A stretch of 64,000 nt of DNA from Prunella strophiata (Eukaryota > Chordata > Aves > Passeriformes > Prunellidae), in assembly GCA_036583965.1 (NCBI GenBank), contig JAZBQD010000025.1:14901145-14965144 (forward strand). The letters run 5' to 3'. Shown here piece after piece: positions 63,511 through 64,000 of the stretch. Each line of letters begins with the position of its first letter. Within the stretch, counting starts at the first letter, position 1. Position numbers and translations under genes: made by a program. The notes under the pieces are model-generated. The model was given only the letters and a program-made list of their open reading frames with translations, did no database searches and was not told the origin of the DNA.

Positions 63511-64000
63511 AATTGCATGAGGGGAAAGCTGCTCAGGTGTGGGTCCCTGTGCAGCAGGAGCAGGGCTGAATGCTGCTCCTGCCTGCTGGAATCCAGCCTC
63601 ATGAGTGGAAATCCAGGATTTCCCTGCCTTCCCCAAACCCCACTGTGAGGGTGAGTCCCAAAGGCAGAGAGTGAGGCAGGCAGGAGGGGCTCAGAGTCCA
63701 GGAGGGAGGGAGGGAGATGAGATGCAAGGTTTCATTGCTTCCCCAGCTTAACTCAAGCCTGCAAGAGGAGGGCAGGTCCCATGGGAGCAGCAGCCTGTGG
63801 GAAGAGGTGCAGGGAACAGGACACGGGGAAGGGAAAGAAGCAGGAACCACCTGGGGACACAGAGGAGCCCCAGGCTGAGGCTGGAGAACAGCTCCATGAA
63901 GGGCTGCCAGGGCTGGCTCACAGCAAGGCAAGGGACAGGCTGGATCCTGATGCTGTTACAGGAGAGATTTAGCTGAATTCCAGCAAGGAAACCAGGGAAC

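Larger units (their letters stand above)
62791..64000 (+). other. IGFALS 3' UTR and downstream sequence
   Basis: No further coding exon is recognised up to the end of the window. The likely polyadenylation signal and one GAS-like word are listed separately. The rest is unremarkable, with a CR1-free, moderately GC-rich composition. Confidence 0.45.

Overview
The window looks like GC-rich bird DNA, most likely from a microchromosome. Evidence seen: many fragments of CR1 LINEs ending in the typical avian ATTCTRTGATTCT tail, short introns, CpG-rich promoters, very many tandem repeats, and a 500-N scaffold gap. The gene order FBXL16, WDR24, JMJD8 is that of human 16p13.3 (chicken chromosome 14 is the expected counterpart). 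CCDC78 and IGFALS come from the same human band. I cannot name the species.

Layout. 1-17.2 kb holds no gene I can recognise: a 14/15-bp minisatellite (957-2607) with a degenerate tail to about 4.0 kb, a (GTGAGT)14 hexamer, a pyrimidine tract and three CpG-rich candidate promoters. FBXL16 (+) is coded in five exons at 17,934-21,902 and appears intact (500 aa). A homogeneous 42-bp array of 57 copies (24.1-26.5 kb) follows and ends against the WDR24 promoter. WDR24 (+, 27,672-36,006) is recognisable end to end, but has a one-base insertion in exon 2. A 32-bp array of about 67 copies stands where about 60 codons should be. JMJD8 (+, from 36,558) has four exons and then disappears into the gap (37,571-38,070). 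After the gap comes 460 bp of AT-rich DNA, then CCDC78 on the minus strand (51,878 down to about 38.5 kb), whose introns are filled by 4-bp (CCAT/CCAG) and 11-17-bp repeats and CR1 copies. A 28-bp array of about 75 copies occupies 53.8-55.9 kb. IGFALS (+, 60,359-62,790) closes the window, complete but broken by two one-base insertions.

The genes do not form one pathway. FBXL16 is an F-box/LRR protein, WDR24 a GATOR2 (mTORC1 amino-acid sensing) subunit, JMJD8 an ER-lumen JmjC-type protein, CCDC78 a coiled-coil protein of centriole amplification in multiciliated cells, and IGFALS the secreted acid-labile subunit of the circulating IGF complex. The most interesting content is the set of five 1.6-2.4-kb tandem arrays. 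One carries a CTCF-like core plus a GC box in every unit, between FBXL16 and WDR24. Another coincides with loss of coding sequence in WDR24. The three +1 frameshifts and the array at the lost exon probably reflect assembly error, but each can be tested.
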